Source of the DNA: Nemertoderma westbladi
Lineage: Eukaryota; Xenacoelomorpha; Nemertodermatida; Nemertodermatidae
Assembly: GCA_032718475.1 (NCBI GenBank)
Contig: JAUCBJ010007021.1
Coordinates: forward strand, 33,536 to 97,535
DNA: 64,000 nt
Reading direction: 5' to 3'
In this document: in pieces, positions 22,353 through 35,691 of the stretch
Numbering within the stretch: position 1 is the first letter of the stretch
How the letters are laid out: every line of letters begins with the position of its first letter
Notes under the pieces: generated by a model
Told to the model about the DNA's origin: nothing
What the model saw: the letters and a program-made list of their open reading frames with translations, nothing else
The model's database searches: none
Translations under genes and position numbers: made by a program

Positions 22353-23497
22353 AATTTGTGTTTTAAAAGTAATATATTTTTAGGTGTGGAGGCAAACCAA
22401 TTTGTAAAAATTATTAAAATTTACCTTATGCCGATAGTATTGATACTGAAATATTAATTTATCATGTCAGCGCCTCAACGAAATTATTTAGCTAATTATT
22501 ACTAATAATTACTTAGACTTAAATGCTAATAATTGCGATTAAATACTCGGCAATCATTTTGCGAGATAAAGCAAGATGGATTATTAGTCTGGCACCTTAC
22601 ACTAGTAGTACCTGCCTTTGTCCTATAGATGTAATTAGACGTTGCCAAGTAAGTGGTGAGATGACAGGACTGGTTTATGCCAAGGAATGAGAGAACTGGA
22701 AGTATAGAGTGACTAGGGCATTTTGATATCTTAATTAGGTTTAGATCAATTAAAAACACATTTCATAAAGCAAATCAGTTGAACTAATTAACAACTATAA
22801 TGTAATGGGGTATGGGGATTACATCTGTATAATGTTTAAGTATAAATATTTGTATCTTATACTTTAAAAAATAATATCCATTAAAAGTCATGTTTAAAAT
22901 GCTGTTTTACCCAAACCAACATTAATTAATTAAACATTAATTAATTAACTGAATTTATCTTACCTTCTCGAAGGCCATTCTCAAGGCCATTCTCAAGGAA
23001 TTCAACTTTGAAAGTTTCGAAACTGTTGCCAAACAACATGTATACCAAGTTTGGATGGATTTTAAAACTTTTAGATATTATTTTATTTTATTATTTTAGA
23101 TATTAACGGTTAAAATTTGACGTTTAAAATTTGACATAACAGAACAACATAATAACAGACACGCCGATTGAGTTAGTGGTACCCGTATGCTAAGCTCGCT
23201 TACTTTCGTGGCTCGCCTCAGATTTATTCCAGATATGCATACTTATTAATTGTTAAAAAGAACATTATTTTAATTCAGACATTGTTAAGTAATGTGGGGT
23301 AAATATAATAGGATATATATATATAATAAAATATATAAATAATATACATCCAGCATAATACTAATGTAACAGGGCATATTAATCTCTACCGTATAGGAAA
23401 ATATATTGCGTAGAATACTTTACAGTATTCAAGTCGGCTAGTCCGAATTAAACAGTATTATTATTATTATTATTAAAAATAATATGAATGAACTTAC
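22353..23497 (-). other. Donor-side intron after the giant exon
   Basis: A/T-rich, no convincing gene. It contains a near-palindromic TTAATTAATTAAACATTAATTAATTAA (22924-22950) and an ATT/TAA microsatellite (23458-23482). The donor CG/GTAAGTTCATTC is at 23497. No satellite follows this donor. Confidence 0.6.
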
Positions 23498-26400
23498 CGC
23501 AAGGAGAAGTAGTTGTTGGAGGTACGACTGGTGGGGTGGTTGTAGGAGGTACTACTGGTGGGGTGGTTGTAGGAGGTACGACTGGTGGGGTGGTTGTAGG
23601 AGGTACGACTGGTGGGGTGGTTGTAGGAGGTACGACTGGTGGGGTGGTTGTTGGAGGTACGACTGGTGGGGTGGTTGTAGGAGGTACGACTGGTGGGGTG
23701 GTTGTTGGAGGTACGACTGGTGGGGTGGTTGTAGGAGGTACGACAGGTGGGGTGGTTGTAGGAGGTACGACTGGTGGGGTGGTTGTAGGAGGAACGACAG
23801 GTGGGGTGGTTGTAGGCGGTACTACTGGTGGGGTGGTTGTTGGAGGTACGACAGGTGGGGTGGTTGTAGGAGGTACGACTGGTGGGGTGGTTGTAGGAGG
23901 TACGACTGGTGGGGTGGTTGTTGGAGGTACGACTGGTGGGGTGGTTGTAGGAGGTACGACTGGTGGGGTGGTTGTAGGAGGTACTACTGGTGGGGTGGTT
24001 GTAGGAGGTACGACTGGTGGGGTGGTTGTAGGAGGTACGACTGGTGGGGTGGTTGTTGGAGGTACGACTGGTGGGGTGGTTGTTGGAGGTACGACTGGTG
24101 GGGTGGTTGTTGGAGGTACGACTGGTGGGGTGGTTGTAGGAGGTACGACTGGTGGGGTGGTTGTAGGAGGTACGACTGGTGGGGTGGTTGTTGGAGGTAC
24201 GACTGGTGGGGTGGTTGTAGGAGGTACGACTGGTGGGGTGGTTGTTGGAGGTACGACAGGTGGGGTGGTTGTTGGAGGTACGACTGGTGGGGTGGTTGTT
24301 GGAGGTACGACTGGTGGGGTGGTTGTAGGAGGTACGACTGGTGGGGTGGTTGTTGGAGGTACGACTGGTGGGGTGGTTGTAGGAGGTACGACTGGTGGGG
24401 TGGTTGTAGGAGGTACTACTGGTGGGGTGGTTGTAGGAGGTACGACAGGTGGGGTGGTTGTTGGAGGTACGACTGGTGGAGTGGTTGTAGGCGGTACGAC
24501 TGGTGGGGTGGTTGTAGGAGGTACTACTGGCGGGGTGGTTGTTGGAGGTACGACAGGTGGGGTGGTTGTGGAGGTACGACTGGTGGGGTGGTCGTAGGAG
24601 GTACGACTGGTGGGGTGGTTGTTGGAGGTACGACTGGTGGGGTGGTTGTAGGAGGTACGACTGGTGGGGTGGTTGTTGGAGGTACGACTGGTGGGGTGGT
24701 TGTAGGAGGTACGACTGGTGGGGTGGTTGTTGGAGGTACGACTGGTGGGGTGGTTGTAGGAGGTACGACTGGTGGGGTGGTTGTTGGAGGTACGACTGGT
24801 GGGGTGGTTGTAGGAGGTACGACTGGTGGGGTGGTTGTTGGAGGTACGACTGGTGGAGTGGTTGTAGGAGGTACGACTGGTGGGGTGGTTGTAGGAGGTA
24901 CGACTGGTGGGGTGGTTGTAGGAGGTACGACTGGTGGGGTGGTTGTAGGAGGTACGACTGGTGGGGTGGTTGTAGGAGGTACGACTGGTGGGGTGGTTGT
25001 AGGAGGTACGACTGGTGGGGTGGTTGTTGGAGGTACGACTGGTGGGGTGGTTGTAGGAGGTACGACTGGTGGGGTGGTTGTAGGAGGTACGACTGGTGGG
25101 GTGGTTGTAGGAGGTACGACTGGTGGGGTGGTTGTAGGAGGTACGACTGGTGGGGTGGTTGTTGGAGGTACGACTGGTGGGGTGGTTGTAGGAGGTACGA
25201 CTGGTGGGGTGGTTGTTGGAGGTACGACTGGTGGGGTGGTTGTAGGAGGTACGACTGGTGGGGTGGTTGTTGGAGGTACGACTGGTGGGGTGGTTGTAGG
25301 AGGTACGACTGGTGGGGTGGTTGTTGGAGGTACGACTGGTGGGGTGGTTGTAGGAGGTACGACTGGTGGGGTGGTTGTAGGAGGTACGACAGGTGGGGTG
25401 GTTGTAGGAGGTACGACTGGTGGGGTGGTTGTAGGAGGTACGACAGGTGGGGTGGTTGTTGGAGGTACGACTGGTGGGGTGGTTGTAGGAGGTACGACTG
25501 GTGGGGTGGTTGTAGGAGGTACGACTGGTGGGGTGGTTGTTGGAGGTACGACTGGTGGGGTGGTTGTTGGAGGTACGACTGGTGGGGTGGTTGTCGGAGG
25601 TACGACTGGTGGGGTGGTCGTAGGAGGTACGACTGGTGGGGTGGTTGTTGGAGGTACGACTGGTGGGGTGGTTGTAGGAGGTACGACTGGTGGGGTGGTT
25701 GTTGGAGGTACGACTGGTGGAGTGGTTGTAGGAGGTACGACTGGTGGGGTGGTTGTAGGAGGTACGACTGGTGGGGTGGTTGTAGGAGGTACGACTGGTG
25801 GGGTGGTTGTTGGAGGTACGACTGGTGGAGTGGTTGTTGGAGGTACGACTGGTGGGGTGGTTGTCGGAGGTACGACTGGTGGGGTGGTCGTAGGAGGTAC
25901 GACAGGTGGGGTGGTTGTAGGAGGTACGACTGGTGGGGTGGTTGTTGGAGGTACGACTGGTGGGGTGGTTGTAGGAGGTACGACTGGTGGGGTGGTTGTT
26001 GGAGGTACGACTGGTGGGGTGGTTGTTGGAGGTACGACTGGTGGGGTGGTTGTTGGAGGTACGACTGGTGGGGTGGTTGTAGGCGGTACTACTGGTGGGG
26101 TGGTTGTTGGAGGTACGACTGGTGGGGTGGTTGTAGGAGGTACGACTGGTGGAGTGGTTGTTGGAGGTACGACTGGTGGGGTGGTTGTAGGAGGTACGAC
26201 TGGTGGAGTGGTTGTTGGAGGTACTACTGGTGGGGTGGTTGTAGGAGGTACGACGGGTGGGGTGGTTGTAGGAGGTACGACTGGTGGGGTTGTTGTTGGA
26301 GGTACGACTGGTGGGGTGGTTGTTGGAGGTACGACTGGTGGGGTGGTTGTAGGAGGTACGACGGGTGGGGTGGTTGTAGGAGGTACGACTGGTGGGGTGG

Positions 26401-29400
26401 TTGTTGGAGGTACGACTGGTGGGGTGGTTGTAGGAGGTACGACAGGTGGGGTGGTTGTTGGAGGTACGACTGGTGGGGTGGTTGTTGGAGGAACGACAGG
26501 TGGGGTGGTTGTTGGAGGTACGACTGGCGGGGTAGTTGTCGGAGGTACGACTGGTGGGGTGGTTGTAGGAGGTACGACTGGTGGGGTGGTTGTTGGAGGT
26601 ACGACAGGTGGGGTGGTTGTTGGAGGTACGACTGGTGGGGTGGTTGTAGGAGGTACGACTGGTGGGGTGGTTGTTGGAGGTACGACAGGTGGGGTGGTTG
26701 TTGGAGGTACGACTGGTGGGGTGGTTGTAGGAGGTACGACTGGTGGAGTGGTTGTTGGAGGTACGACTGGTGGGGTGGTTGTAGGAGGTACGACAGGTGG
26801 GGTGGTTGTTGGAGGTACTACTGGTGGGGTGGTTGTAGAAGGCGGTGCTGTAGGGGGTGGGCCTGGTGGAGTAGTTGTAGGAGGTACGACTGGCGGGGTG
26901 GTTGTTGGAGGAACGACAGGTGGGGTGGTTGTAGGCGGTACTACTGGTGGGGTGGTTGTTGGAGGTACGACTGGTGGGGTGGTTGTAGGCGGTACTACTG
27001 GTGGGGTGGTTGTCGGAGGTACGACTGGTGGGGTGGTTGTAGGAGGTACGACTGGTGGGGTGGTTGTTGGAGGTACGACTGGTGGGGTGGTTGTAGGAGG
27101 TACGACTGGTGGGGTGGTTGTAGGAGGTACGACAGGTGGGGTGGTTGTAGGAGGTACGACTGGTGGGGTGGTTGTAGGAGGTACGACTGGTGGGGTGGTT
27201 GTAGGAGGTACTACTGGTGGGTGGTTGTAGGAGGTACGACTGGTGGGGTGGTTGTAGGAGGTACGACTGGTGGGGTGGTTGTAGGAGGTACGACTGGTGG
27301 GGTGGTTGTAGGAGGTACGACAGGTGGGGTGGTTGTAGGAGGTACGACTGGTGGGGTGGTTGTAGGAGGTACGACTGGTGGGGTGGTTGTAGGAGGTACG
27401 ACTGGTGGGGTGGTTGTAGGAGGTACGACTGGTGGGGTGGTTGTTGGAGGTACGACTGGCGGAGTGGTTGTAGGAGGTACGACTGGTGGGGTGGTTGTAG
27501 GAGGTACGACTGGTGGGGTGGTTGTAGGAGGTACGACTGGTGGGGTGGTTGTAGGAGGTACGACAGGTGGGGTGGTTGTAGGAGGTACGACTGGTGGGGT
27601 GGTTGTAGGAGGTACGACTGGTGGGGTGGTTGTAGGAGGTACGACTGGTGGGGTGGTTGTTGGAGGTACGACTGGTGGGGTGGTTGTAGGAGGTACGACA
27701 GGTGGGGTGGTTGTAGGAGGTACGACTGGTGGGGTGGTTGTAGGAGGTACGACTGGTGGGGTGGTTGTTGGAGGTACGACTGGTGGGGTGGTTGTAGGAG
27801 GTACGACTGGTGGGGTGGTTGTAGGCGGTACGACTGGTGGGGTAGTTGTTGGAGGTACTACTGGTGGGGTGGTTGTAGGAGGAACGACTGGTGGGGTGGT
27901 TGTAGGCGGTACTACTGGTGGGGTGGTTGTTGGAGGTACGACAGGTGGGGTGGTTGTTGGAGGTACGACTGGTGGGGTGGTTGTAGGAGGAACGACAGGT
28001 GGGGTGGTTGTAGGAGGTACGACTGGTGGGGTGGTTGTAGGCGGTACGACTGGTGGGGTGGTTGTAGGAGGTACGACTGGTGGGGTGGTTGTAGGAGGTA
28101 CGACAGGTGGGGTGGTTGTAGGCGGTACGACTGGTGGGGTGGTTGTAGGAGGAACGACAGGTGGGGTGGTTGTAGGCGGTACTACTGGTGGGGTGGTTGT
28201 TGGAGGTACGACAGGTGGGGTGGTTGTAGGAGGTACGACTGGTGGGGTGGTTGTAGGAGGTACGACTGGTGGGGTGGTTGTTGGAGGTACGACTGGTGGG
28301 GTGGTTGTAGGAGGTACGACTGGTGGGGTGGTTGTAGGAGGTACTACTGGTGGGGTGGTTGTAGGAGGTACGACTGGTGGGGTGGTTGTTGGAGGTACGA
28401 CTGGTGGGGTGGTTGTAGGAGGTACGACTGGTGGGGTGGTTGTAGGAGGTACGACTGGTGGGGTGGTTGTTGGAGGTACGACTGGTGGGGTGGTTGTAGG
28501 AGGTACGACTGGTGGGGTGGTTGTTGGAGGTACGACTGGTGGGGTGGTTGTTGGAGGTACTACTGGTGGGGTGGTTGTAGGAGGTACGACTGGTGGGGTG
28601 GTTGTAGGAGGTACGACTGGTGGGGTGGTTGTAGGAGGTACGACTGGTGGGGTGGTTGTAGGAGGTACGACTGGCGGGGTGGTTGTAGGAGGTACGACTG
28701 GTGGAGTGGTTGTAGGAGGTACGACAGGTGGGGTGGTTGTAGGAGGTACGACTGGTGGGGTGGTTGTAGGAGGTACGACTGGTGGGGTGGTTGTAGGAGG
28801 TACGACTGGTGGGGTGGTTGTAGGAGGTACGACTGGTGGGGTGGTTGTAGGAGGTACGACTGGTGGGGTGGTTGTTGGAGGTACGACTGGTGGGGTGGTT
28901 GTAGGCGGTACGACTGGTGGGGTGGTTGTTGGAGGTACTACTGGTGGGGTGGTTGTAGGAGGAACGACTGGTGGGGTGGTTGTAGGCGGTACTACTGGTG
29001 GGGTGGTTGTTGGAGGTACGACAGGTGGGGTGGTTGTAGGAGGTACGACTGGTGGGGTGGTTGTAGGAGGTACGACTGGTGGGGTGGTTGTAGGAGGTAC
29101 GACTGGTGGGGTGGTTGTAGGAGGTACGACAGGTGGGGTGGTTGTAGGAGGTACGACAGGTGGGGTGGTTGTTGGAGGTACGACTGGTGGGGTGGTTGTT
29201 GGAGGTACTACTGGCGGAGTGGTTGTAGGAGGTACGACTGGTGGGGTGGTTGTAGGAGGTACGACTGGTGGGGTGGTTGTAGGAGGTACGACTGGTGGGG
29301 TGGTTGTAGGAGGTACGACAGGTGGGGTGGTTGTAGGAGGTACGACTGGTGGGGTGGTTGTAGGAGGTACGACTGGTGGGGTGGTTGTAGGAGGTACGAC

Positions 29401-32400
29401 TGGTGGGGTGGTTGTAGGAGGTACGACTGGTGGGGTGGTTGTTGGAGGTACGACTGGCGGAGTGGTTGTAGGAGGTACGACTGGTGGGGTGGTTGTAGGA
29501 GGTACGACTGGTGGGGTGGTTGTAGGAGGTACGACTGGTGGGGTGGTTGTAGGAGGTACGACAGGTGGGGTGGTTGTAGGAGGTACGACTGGTGGGGTGG
29601 TTGTTGGAGGTACGACTGGCGGAGTGGTTGTAGGAGGTACGACTGGTGGGGTGGTTGTAGGAGGTACGACTGGTGGGGTGGTTGTAGGAGGTACGACTGG
29701 TGGGGTGGTCGTAGGAGGTACGACTGGTGGAGTGGTTGTAGGAGGTACGACTGGTGGGGTGGTTGTAGGAGGTACGACTGGTGGGGTGGTTGTTGGAGGT
29801 ACGACTGGTGGAGTGGTTGTAGGCGGTACGACTGGTGGGGTGGTTGTAGGCGGTACTACTGGTGGGGTGGTTGTTGGAGGTACGACTGGTGGGGTGGTTG
29901 TTGGAGGTACGACTGGTGGGGTGGTTGTCGGAGGTACGACTGGTGGGGTGGTTGTAGGAGGTACGACAGGTGGGGTGGTTGTAGGCGGTACTACTGGTGG
30001 GGTGGTTGTTGGAGGTACGACTGGTGGGGTGGTTGTAGGCGGTACTACTGGTGGGGTGGTTGTCGGAGGTACGACTGGTGGGGTGGTTGTAGGAGGTACG
30101 ACTGGTGGGGTGGTTGTTGGAGGTACGACTGGTGGGGTGGTTGTAGGAGGTACGACTGGTGGGGTGGTTGTAGGAGGTACGACAGGTGGGGTGGTTGTAG
30201 GAGGTACGACTGGTGGGGTGGTTGTAGGAGGTACGACTGGTGGGGTGGTTGTAGGAGGTACGACTGGTGGGGTGGTTGTAGGAGGTACGACTGGTGGGGT
30301 GGTTGTAGGAGGTACGACTGGTGGGGTGGTTGTAGGAGGTACGACTGGTGGGGTGGTTGTTGGAGGTACGACAGGTGGGGTGGTTGTAGGAGGTACGACT
30401 GGTGGGGTGGTTGTAGGAGGTACGACTGGTGGGGTGGTTGTAGGAGGTACGACTGGTGGGGTGGTTGTAGGAGGTACGACTGGTGGGGTGGTTGTAGGAG
30501 GTACGACAGGTGGGGTGGTTGTTGGAGGTACGACTGGTGGGGTGGTTGTTGGAGGTACTACTGGCGGGGTGGTTGTAGGAGGTACGACTGGTGGGGTGGT
30601 TGTTGGAGGTACGACTGGTGGGGTGGTTGTAGGAGGTACGACTGGTGGGGTGGTTGTTGGAGGTACGACTGGTGGGGTGGTTGTAGGAGGAACGACTGGT
30701 GGGGTGGTTGTAGGCGGTACTACTGGTGGGGTGGTTGTTGGAGGTACGACAGGTGGGGTGGTTGTAGGAGGTACGACTGGTGGGGTGGTTGTAGGAGGTA
30801 CGACTGGTGGGGTGGTTGTAGGAGGTACGACTGGTGGGGTGGTTGTAGGAGGTACGACTGGTGGGGTGGTTGTTGGAGGTACGACTGGTGGGGTGGTTGT
30901 AGGAGGTACGACTGGTGGGGTGGTTGTAGGAGGTACGACAGGTGGGGTGGTTGTTGGAGGTACGACTGGTGGGGTGGTTGTAGGAGGTACGACTGGTGGG
31001 GTGGTTGTAGGAGGTACGACTGGTGGGGTGGTTGTAGGAGGTACGACTGGTGGGGTGGTTGTAGGAGGTACGACAGGTGGGGTGGTTGTAGGAGGTACGA
31101 CTGGTGGGGTGGTTGTAGGAGGTACGACTGGTGGGGTGGTTGTAGGAGGTACGACTGGTGGGGTGGTTGTAGGAGGTACGACTGGTGGGGTGGTTGTAGG
31201 AGGTACGACTGGTGGGGTGGTTGTAGGAGGTACGACTGGTGGGGTGGTTGTAGGAGGTACGACTGGTGGGGTGGTTGTAGGAGGTACGACTGGTGGGGTG
31301 GTTGTTGGAGGTACGACTGGTGGGGTGGTTGTAGGAGGTACGACTGGTGGGGTGGTTGTTGGAGGTACGACTGGTGGGGTGGTTGTAGGAGGTACGACTG
31401 GTGGGGTGGTTGTAGGAGGTACGACTGGTGGGGTGGTTGTAGGAGGTACGACTGGTGGGGTGGTTGTAGGAGGTACGACTGGTGGGGTGGTTGTTGGAGG
31501 TACGACTGGTGGGGTGGTTGTAGGAGGTACGACTGGTGGGGTGGTTGTAGGAGGTACGACTGGTGGGGTGGTTGTTGGAGGTACGACTGGTGGGGTGGTT
31601 GTAGGAGGTACGACTGGTGGGGTGGTTGTTGGAGGTACGACTGGTGGGGTGGTTGTAGGCGGTACTACTGGTGGGGTGGTTGTTGGAGGTACGACTGGTG
31701 GGGTGGTTGTAGGAGGTACGACTGGTGGAGTGGTTGTTGGAGGTACGACTGGTGGGGTGGTTGTAGGAGGTACGACTGGTGGGGTGGTTGTAGGAGGTAC
31801 GACTGGTGGGGTGGTTGTAGGAGGTACGACTGGTGGGGTGGTTGTAGGAGGTACGACAGGTGGGGTGGTTGTTGGAGGTACGACTGGTGGGGTGGTTGTT
31901 GGAGGTACGACTGGTGGGGTGGTTGTAGGAGGTACGACTGGTGGGGTGGTTGTAGGAGGTACGACTGGTGGGGTGGTTGTAGGAGGTACGACAGGTGGGG
32001 TGGTTGTTGGAGGTACGACTGGTGGGGTGGTTGTAGGAGGTACGACTGGTGGGGTGGTTGTAGGAGGTACGACTGGTGGGGTGGTTGTAGGAGGTACGAC
32101 TGGTGGGGTGGTTGTTGGAGGTACGACTGGTGGAGTGGTTGTAGGAGGTACGACTGGTGGGGTGGTTGTTGGAGGTACGACTGGTGGGGTGGTTGTAGGA
32201 GGTACGACTGGTGGGGTGGTTGTAGGAGGTACGACTGGTGGGGTGGTTGTAGGAGGTACGACTGGTGGGGTGGTTGTAGGAGGTACGACTGGTGGGGTGG
32301 TTGTTGGAGGTACGACTGGTGGGGTGGTTGTAGGAGGTACGACTGGTGGGGTGGTTGTAGGAGGTACGACTGGTGGGGTGGTTGTAGGAGGTACGACTGG

Positions 32401-35400
32401 TGGGGTGGTTGTTGGAGGTACGACTGGTGGGGTGGTTGTTGGAGGTACGACTGGTGGGGTGGTTGTAGGAGGTACTACTGGTGGGGTGGTTGTAGGAGGT
32501 ACGACTGGTGGGGTGGTTGTAGGAGGTACGACTGGTGGGGTGGTTGTAGGAGGTACGACTGGTGGGGTGGTTGTAGGAGGTACGACTGGTGGGGTGGTTG
32601 TAGGAGGTACGACTGGTGGGGTGGTTGTTGGAGGTACGACTGGTGGGGTGGTTGTAGGAGGTACGACTGGTGGGGTGGTTGTAGGAGGTACGACTGGTGG
32701 GGTGGTTGTAGGAGGTACGACTGGTGGGGTGGTTGTAGGAGGTACGACAGGTGGGGTGGTTGTTGGAGGTACGACTGGTGGGGTGGTTGTTGGAGGTACG
32801 ACTGGTGGGGTGGTTGTAGGAGGTACGACTGGTGGGGTGGTTGTAGGAGGTACGACTGGTGGGGTGGTTGTAGGAGGTACGACTGGTGGGGTGGTTGTAG
32901 GAGGTACGACTGGTGGGGTGGTTGTAGGAGGTACGACTGGTGGGGTGGTTGTAGGAGGTACGACTGGTGGGGTGGTTGTAGGAGGTACGACTGGTGGGGT
33001 GGTTGTAGGAGGTACGACTGGTGGGGTGGTTGTAGGAGGTACGACTGGTGGGGTGGTTGTAGGAGGTACGACTGGTGGGGTGGTTGTTGGAGGTACGACT
33101 GGTGGGGTGGTTGTAGGAGGTACGACTGGTGGGGTGGTTGTAGGAGGTACGACTGGTGGGGTGGTTGTAGGAGGTACGACTGGTGGGGTGGTTGTAGGAG
33201 GTACGACTGGTGGGGTGGTTGTAGGAGGTACGACTGGTGGGGTGGTTGTAGGAGGTACGACTGGTGGGGTGGTTGTAGGAGGTACGACTGGTGGGGTGGT
33301 TGTAGGAGGTACGACTGGTGGGGTGGTTGTAGGAGGTACGACTGGTGGGGTGGTTGTAGGAGGTACGACTGGTGGGGTGGTTGTAGGAGGTACGACTGGT
33401 GGGGTGGTTGTAGGAGGTACGACTGGTGGGGTGGTTGTAGGAGGTACGACTGGTGGGGTGGTTGTAGGAGGTACGACTGGTGGGGTGGTTGTAGGAGGTA
33501 CGACTGGTGGGGTGGTTGTAGGAGGTACGACTGGTGGGGTGGTTGTAGGAGGTACGACTGGTGGGGTGGTTGTAGGAGGTACGACTGGTGGGGTGGTTGT
33601 AGGAGGTACGACTGGTGGGGTGGTTGTAGGAGGTACGACTGGTGGGGTGGTTGTAGGAGGTACGACTGGTGGGGTGGTTGTTGGAGGTACGACTGGTGGG
33701 GTGGTTGTAGGAGGTACGACTGGTGGGGTGGTTGTTGGAGGTACGACTGGTGGGGTGGTTGTAGGAGGTACTACTGGTGGGGTGGTTGTTGGAGGTACGA
33801 CTGGTGGGGTGGTTGTTGGAGGTACGACTGGTGGGGTGGTTGTAGGAGGTACGACTGGTGGGGTGGTTGTTGGAGGTACGACTGGTGGGGTGGTTGTTGG
33901 AGGTACGACTGGTGGGGTGGTTGTAGGAGGTACTACTGGTGGGGTGGTTGTAGGAGGTACGACTGGTGGGGTGGTTGTTGGAGGTACGACTGGTGGGGTG
34001 GTTGTTGGAGGTACTACTGGTGGGGTGGTTGTAGGAGGTACGACAGGTGGAGTGGTTGTAGGAGGTACGACTGGTGGGGTGGTTGTTGGAGGTACTACTG
34101 GTGGGGTGGTTGTAGGAGGTACGACAGGTGGAGTGGTTGTAGGAGGTACGACAGGTGGGGTGGTTGTTGGAGGTACTACTGGTGGGGTGGTTGTAGGAGG
34201 TACGACAGGTGGAGTGGTTGTAGGAGGTACGACAGGTGGGGTGGTTGTTGGAGGTACGACTGGTGGGGTGGTTGTAGGAGGTACGACTGGAGGGGTGGTT
34301 GTTGGAGGTACGACTGGCGGAGTGGTTGTAGGAGGTACGACTGGTGGGGTGGTTGTAGGAGGTACGACTGGTGGGGTGGTTGTAGGAGGTACGACTGGTG
34401 GGGTGGTTGTAGGAGGTACGACTGGTGGGGTGGTTGTAGGAGGTACGACTGGTGGGGTGGTTGTAGGAGGTACGACTGGTGGGGTGGTTGTAGGAGGTAC
34501 GACTGGTGGGGTGGTTGTTGGAGGTACGACTGGCGGAGTGGTTGTAGGAGGTACGACTGGTGGGGTGGTTGTAGGAGGTACGACTGGTGGGGTGGTTGTA
34601 GGAGGTACGACTGGTGGGGTGGTTGTAGGAGGTACGACTGGTGGGGTAGTTGTTGGAGGTACGACTGGAGGGGTGGTTGTACATACATTGTTGCAATGAA
34701 ATAAGCCAGAAGAACACACGCATAAGTTACATTCATCCTCCCATATAGTTTCATTTTCAGTGTACCATTTTTTAGTAGTTGTAGTTGGTAACAGCGTTGT
34801 AGATGTCTGCGGGGCAACTGGGGTAGCAGTGCCTGGTGGGACAGTGACAGTGCCTGGTGGGACAACTGGGGTAGCAGTGCCTGGAGGGACAACTGGAGTG
34901 ACAGTGCCTGGTGGGAAAACTGGAGTCGCAGTTCCTGGCGGGACAACTGGGGTGGCAGTGCCTGGTGGGACAACTGGAGTGACAGTGCCTGGTGGGACAA
35001 CTGGAGTCGCAGTGCCTGGTGGGACAACAGGGGTAGCAGTGCCTGGTGGGACAACTGGAGTGACAGTGCCTGGTGGGACAACTGGAGTGACAGTACCTGG
35101 TGGGACAACTGGAGTCGCAGTGCCTGGTGGGACAACTGGGGTAGCAGTGCCTGGTGGGACAACTGTAGTGACAGTCCCTGGTGGGACAACTGGGGTAGCA
35201 GTACCTGGTGGGACAACTGGAGTGACAGTGCCTGGTGGGACAACTGGAGTGACAGTGCCTGGTGGGACAACTGGAGTGACAGTGCCTGGTGGGACAACTG
35301 GAGTGACAGTGCCTGGTGGGACAACTGGAGTGACAGTGCCTGGTGGGACAACTGGAGTGACAGTGCCTGGTGGGACAACTGGAGTGACAGTGCCTGGTGG

Positions 35401-35691
35401 GACAACTGGAGTGACAGTGCCTGGTGGGACAATTGGAGTGACAGTGCCTGGTGGGACAACTGGAGTGACAGTGCCTGGTGGGACAACTGGAGTGACAGTG
35501 CCTGGTGGGACAACTGGAGTGACAGTGCCTGGTGGGACAACTGGAGTGACAGTGCCTGGTGGGACAACTGGAGTGACAGTGCCTGGTGGGACAACTGGAG
35601 TCGCAGTGCCTGGTGGGACAACTGGGGTAGGAGTGGCAGTTGAGGCAAGGGGTGTAGTTGTTGGCGGCATTTCATACTGGCATGGACATTC
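23498..35691 (-). CDS. Giant 12.2-kb mucin-like PTS exon with VWC-like insert
   Basis: The acceptor TTATTCTAG lies at 35692 and the donor G/GTAAGT at 23497. The exon opens with ECPCQYEM, completing the TIL module of the preceding exon, then runs into about 30 repeats of PVVPPGTVT or PVVPPGTAT (35640-34823). Next comes a 31-residue cysteine patch (34800-34683: WYTENETIWEDE, then C-x2-C-x-C-x6-C-x3-C) like half a VWC module. About 414 repeats of TTTPPVVPP follow, with one odd unit (TTTPPGPPPTAPPS near 26870), and the exon ends TTTSPC. Single bases are missing near 27220 (GGGG reduced to GGG) and 24570; uncorrected, translation stops just after the first (TTTHQ, stop). Thr-Pro-rich repeats are typical O-glycosylation domains of mucins. 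The length excludes Met-start prediction; this is an internal exon. Confidence 0.85.
23509..34680. repeat. 27-bp coding minisatellite, ~414 units (TTTPPVVPP)
   Basis: On the plus strand the unit is GGAGGTACGACTGGTGGGGT followed by GGTTGTA, repeated without spacer for 11.17 kb. Variant positions (ACGACT/ACGACA/ACTACT, GTA/GTT/GTC, GGA/GGC, GGGGTG/GGAGTG) fall on third codon positions of the minus-strand Thr-Pro-Val frame, so almost all units encode the same nine residues. The same changes are also silent in the plus-strand frame GGTTGGVVV, so silence alone does not set the strand; the exon borders do. Confidence 0.97.
34820..35640. repeat. 27-bp coding minisatellite, ~30 units (PVVPPGTVT)
   Basis: On the plus strand the unit is GTGCCTGGTGGGACAACTGG followed by AGTGACA. 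It has the same 27-bp period and the same PVVPP core as the long array but GT(V/A)T in place of TTTP. The two arrays are probably descendants of one ancestral repeat, separated by the cysteine patch. Confidence 0.95.

Noticed and set aside
21867-22457. 196-codon open frame with ICYPKVGVGATP repeats
   Set aside because: The 36-bp unit length keeps a frame open by chance; there are no splice sites or flanking coding sequence, and it lies in an intron.
24539-34699. 10-kb plus-strand open frame (RRYDWWGGC and GGTTGGVVV repeats)
   Set aside because: It is the antisense reading of the mucin repeat. No splice sites, start context or flanking coding sequence support it on the plus strand.
34176-35675. 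499-codon minus-strand frame rich in LQLSHQALS
   Set aside because: It is an alternative frame of the PVVPPGTVT array. The acceptor phase and the TIL continuation (ECPCQY) select the other frame.
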